Assembly: GCF_014137995.1 (NCBI RefSeq)
Contig: NZ_JACGWV010000003.1
Span: 1-64,000 of the forward strand
Source of the DNA: Promicromonospora sukumoe
GTDB lineage: Bacteria > Actinomycetota > Actinomycetes > Actinomycetales > Cellulomonadaceae
Direction of reading: 5' to 3'
Length of the DNA stretch: 64,000 nt
Part shown: positions 62,951-64,000 of the stretch, piece by piece
How positions within the stretch are numbered: position 1 is the stretch's first letter
Layout: each line of letters starts with the position of its first letter
Notes under the pieces: model-generated
Told to the model about the DNA's origin: nothing
What the model saw: only the letters and a program-made list of their open reading frames with translations
Databases searched by the model: none
Position numbers and translations under genes: made by a program

Positions 62951-64000
62951 ATGGCGCGCGATCCGGACGAGGGTGCCGCGTTCGTCTTCGAGCTCGTCGA
63001 CGACGACGCGGCCGGTCCGGGCGCGTCGCCGGCCTCCGCGGACGCCGTCGGGCCCGACGGCCAGGAACCTTCCGGGCCCGCGGACGGACCGGACGGCGCG
63101 GACGGACCGGACGGCGCCGGGCCGCCCCTGCCGCCGGGCAGCCCGCCCCTGACGTGGCGCCGGGCCGCGCCGTTCGTCGCGCTGCTCGCGGTGGCCCTCG
63201 GCACGGGGCTGGCGGTGGACGGCACCCGTGACGCGGCCCGCATGGAACGGATGCGCGACGCCACGGGCGGTGTCTCGGACCTGTCGACGCCGCTCGACGA
63301 GACCTGGTCCTGGAGCGGCAAGGTGGACCTCGGCGAGGGCATGACCGACGTCGCGGTGCTCGGCGACGACCTGGTGTTCGAGTCGGAGGGCGAGCTGGTC
63401 GCGCTGGACCCGGCGTCGGGCGAGGAGGCCTGGACCGTCGAGCTCGGCGACGGCCCGGAGTGCGGCCCGACGGTGTCGCCGGTGTGGGACGACCCGAGGA
63501 CGCCGTCGCTGGTCTGCCTGCAGGAGCGCGGCCGGGAGACGGAGGTCGTCGTCGTCGGGCCGGATGGTGCGACGTCGGAACCGCGGCTGCTCCCCGCCGC
63601 CGACACGGCCCGGTACGGGCATCCCCACACCGGACCCGACGGGACCGTGCTGCGCGCGCAGCGCGTGGGCGCCGAGACCCCGCTGGACCCGGACGTCCAG
63701 TGTGACGCGTCGGGCGAGTGCGTCGGGCAGATCAGCCAGGGCCGCGACCTCGTGCTCCGCGCCGAGGACGCCGTCACGGGCGAGGAGCGCTGGACGGCCA
63801 CCGTGCCGTTCCGCCCCACCGACGCCGCGCTGTGCACCAGCACGTTCGGCGCGGCCTGGGGCAGCTCGGAGAACCGCATCCACCTCAGCGGCCAGCTCGC
63901 CCCCGACGCGTACGGCGCCCGGGTCCGGGCCGACCTCGTCACCGTGGAGGGCTGCGGCGTCGAGGCCGCCCTGACGGCCTCCGGCGTCCCGCTCGGCGGC
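62951..64000 (+). CDS. Membrane-anchored PQQ-like beta-propeller protein (paralogue 3), 3' end outside window
   Basis: 350 codons are open to the window end without a stop. The opening AAFVFELVDDDAAG repeats the shared cytoplasmic motif; a PDG-rich linker, then a helix near 77-95 (AAPFVALLAVALGTGLAV), then blades LVALDPASGEEAWTVELG and LRAEDAVTGEERWTATV with Cys pairs (PECGPT, EGCGVE). Same plan as the two preceding genes, so this is a tandem family of at least three. It was read directly from the sequence because it has no stop in the window. Confidence 0.85.
   Translation, partial: MARDPDEGAAFVFELVDDDAAGPGASPASADAVGPDGQEPSGPADGPDGADGPDGAGPPLPPGSPPLTWRRAAPFVALLAVALGTGLAVDGTRDAARMERMRDATGGVSDLSTPLDETWSWSGKVDLGEGMTDVAVLGDDLVFESEGELVALDPASGEEAWTVELGDGPECGPTVSPVWDDPRTPSLVCLQERGRETEVVVVGPDGATSEPRLLPAADTARYGHPHTGPDGTVLRAQRVGAETPLDPDVQCDASGECVGQISQGRDLVLRAEDAVTGEERWTATVPFRPTDAALCTSTFGAAWGSSENRIHLSGQLAPDAYGARVRADLVTVEGCGVEAALTASGVPLGG

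Overview
The window is one contiguous piece of a very GC-rich actinobacterial chromosome. Codon third positions are almost all G or C, GTG starts are frequent, several genes look leaderless, and the mycothiol/inositol gene ino1 and PASTA penicillin-binding proteins are present. Gene content and style fit Micrococcales, most likely the Promicromonosporaceae/Cellulomonadaceae group; this is inference, since no rRNA is present. I see no tRNA, rRNA, insertion sequence, prophage or CRISPR array. The one selfish element is an intein.

Layout. 1-8.2 kb is a plant-polysaccharide sugar locus: the end of an ABC importer (permease, binding protein), a GH51 arabinofuranosidase and a GH2 beta-galactosidase diverging from two LacI-type operators, and mannonate dehydratase UxuA. 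8.3-17.3 kb is a mixed stretch: RDD membrane protein, DinB/DUF664, VOC protein, two alpha/beta hydrolases, TetR, GNAT, XRE/MmyB regulator, a P450 that lacks the ExxR arginine, and an AI-2E-type exporter. 17.4-36.7 kb is a replication, envelope and ribosome block: dnaB carrying a class-3-like intein, a DnaA-box cluster, a MATE transporter, a PhoB-like winged-helix regulator facing a large secreted S8 protease, padR-ino1, two tandem class A PBPs, then rpsF-ssb-rpsR-rplI.

36.8-42.9 kb is a second sugar locus: a GH63-like glycosidase diverging from a complete ABC importer and a ROK regulator. 43-49 kb holds a 767-residue extracellular heptad-repeat protein behind paired operators and a structured leader, then DUF305 lipoprotein, LVIVD protein and a second DUF305 protein. 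49-56 kb has a degenerate CPBP membrane protein, the pyruvate/peptide transporter CstA with YbdD, an MBL-fold protein and a histidine kinase/response regulator pair. 56-64 kb has a secreted Pro/Thr-rich protein, an ABC exporter, and three tandem membrane-anchored beta-propeller paralogues, the last cut by the window end.

The strongest unexplained signals are: (1) many long, perfect inverted repeats between genes, some forming a sequence family, and at least one between divergent promoters where a terminator makes no sense; (2) the heptad-repeat protein with its duplicated ACTGA-N7-TCAGT operator and foldable leader; (3) the DnaB intein with eight extra cysteines; (4) the P450 with missing catalytic signatures; (5) the tandem propeller array. 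All functional statements come from reading motifs by eye; no database search was run.
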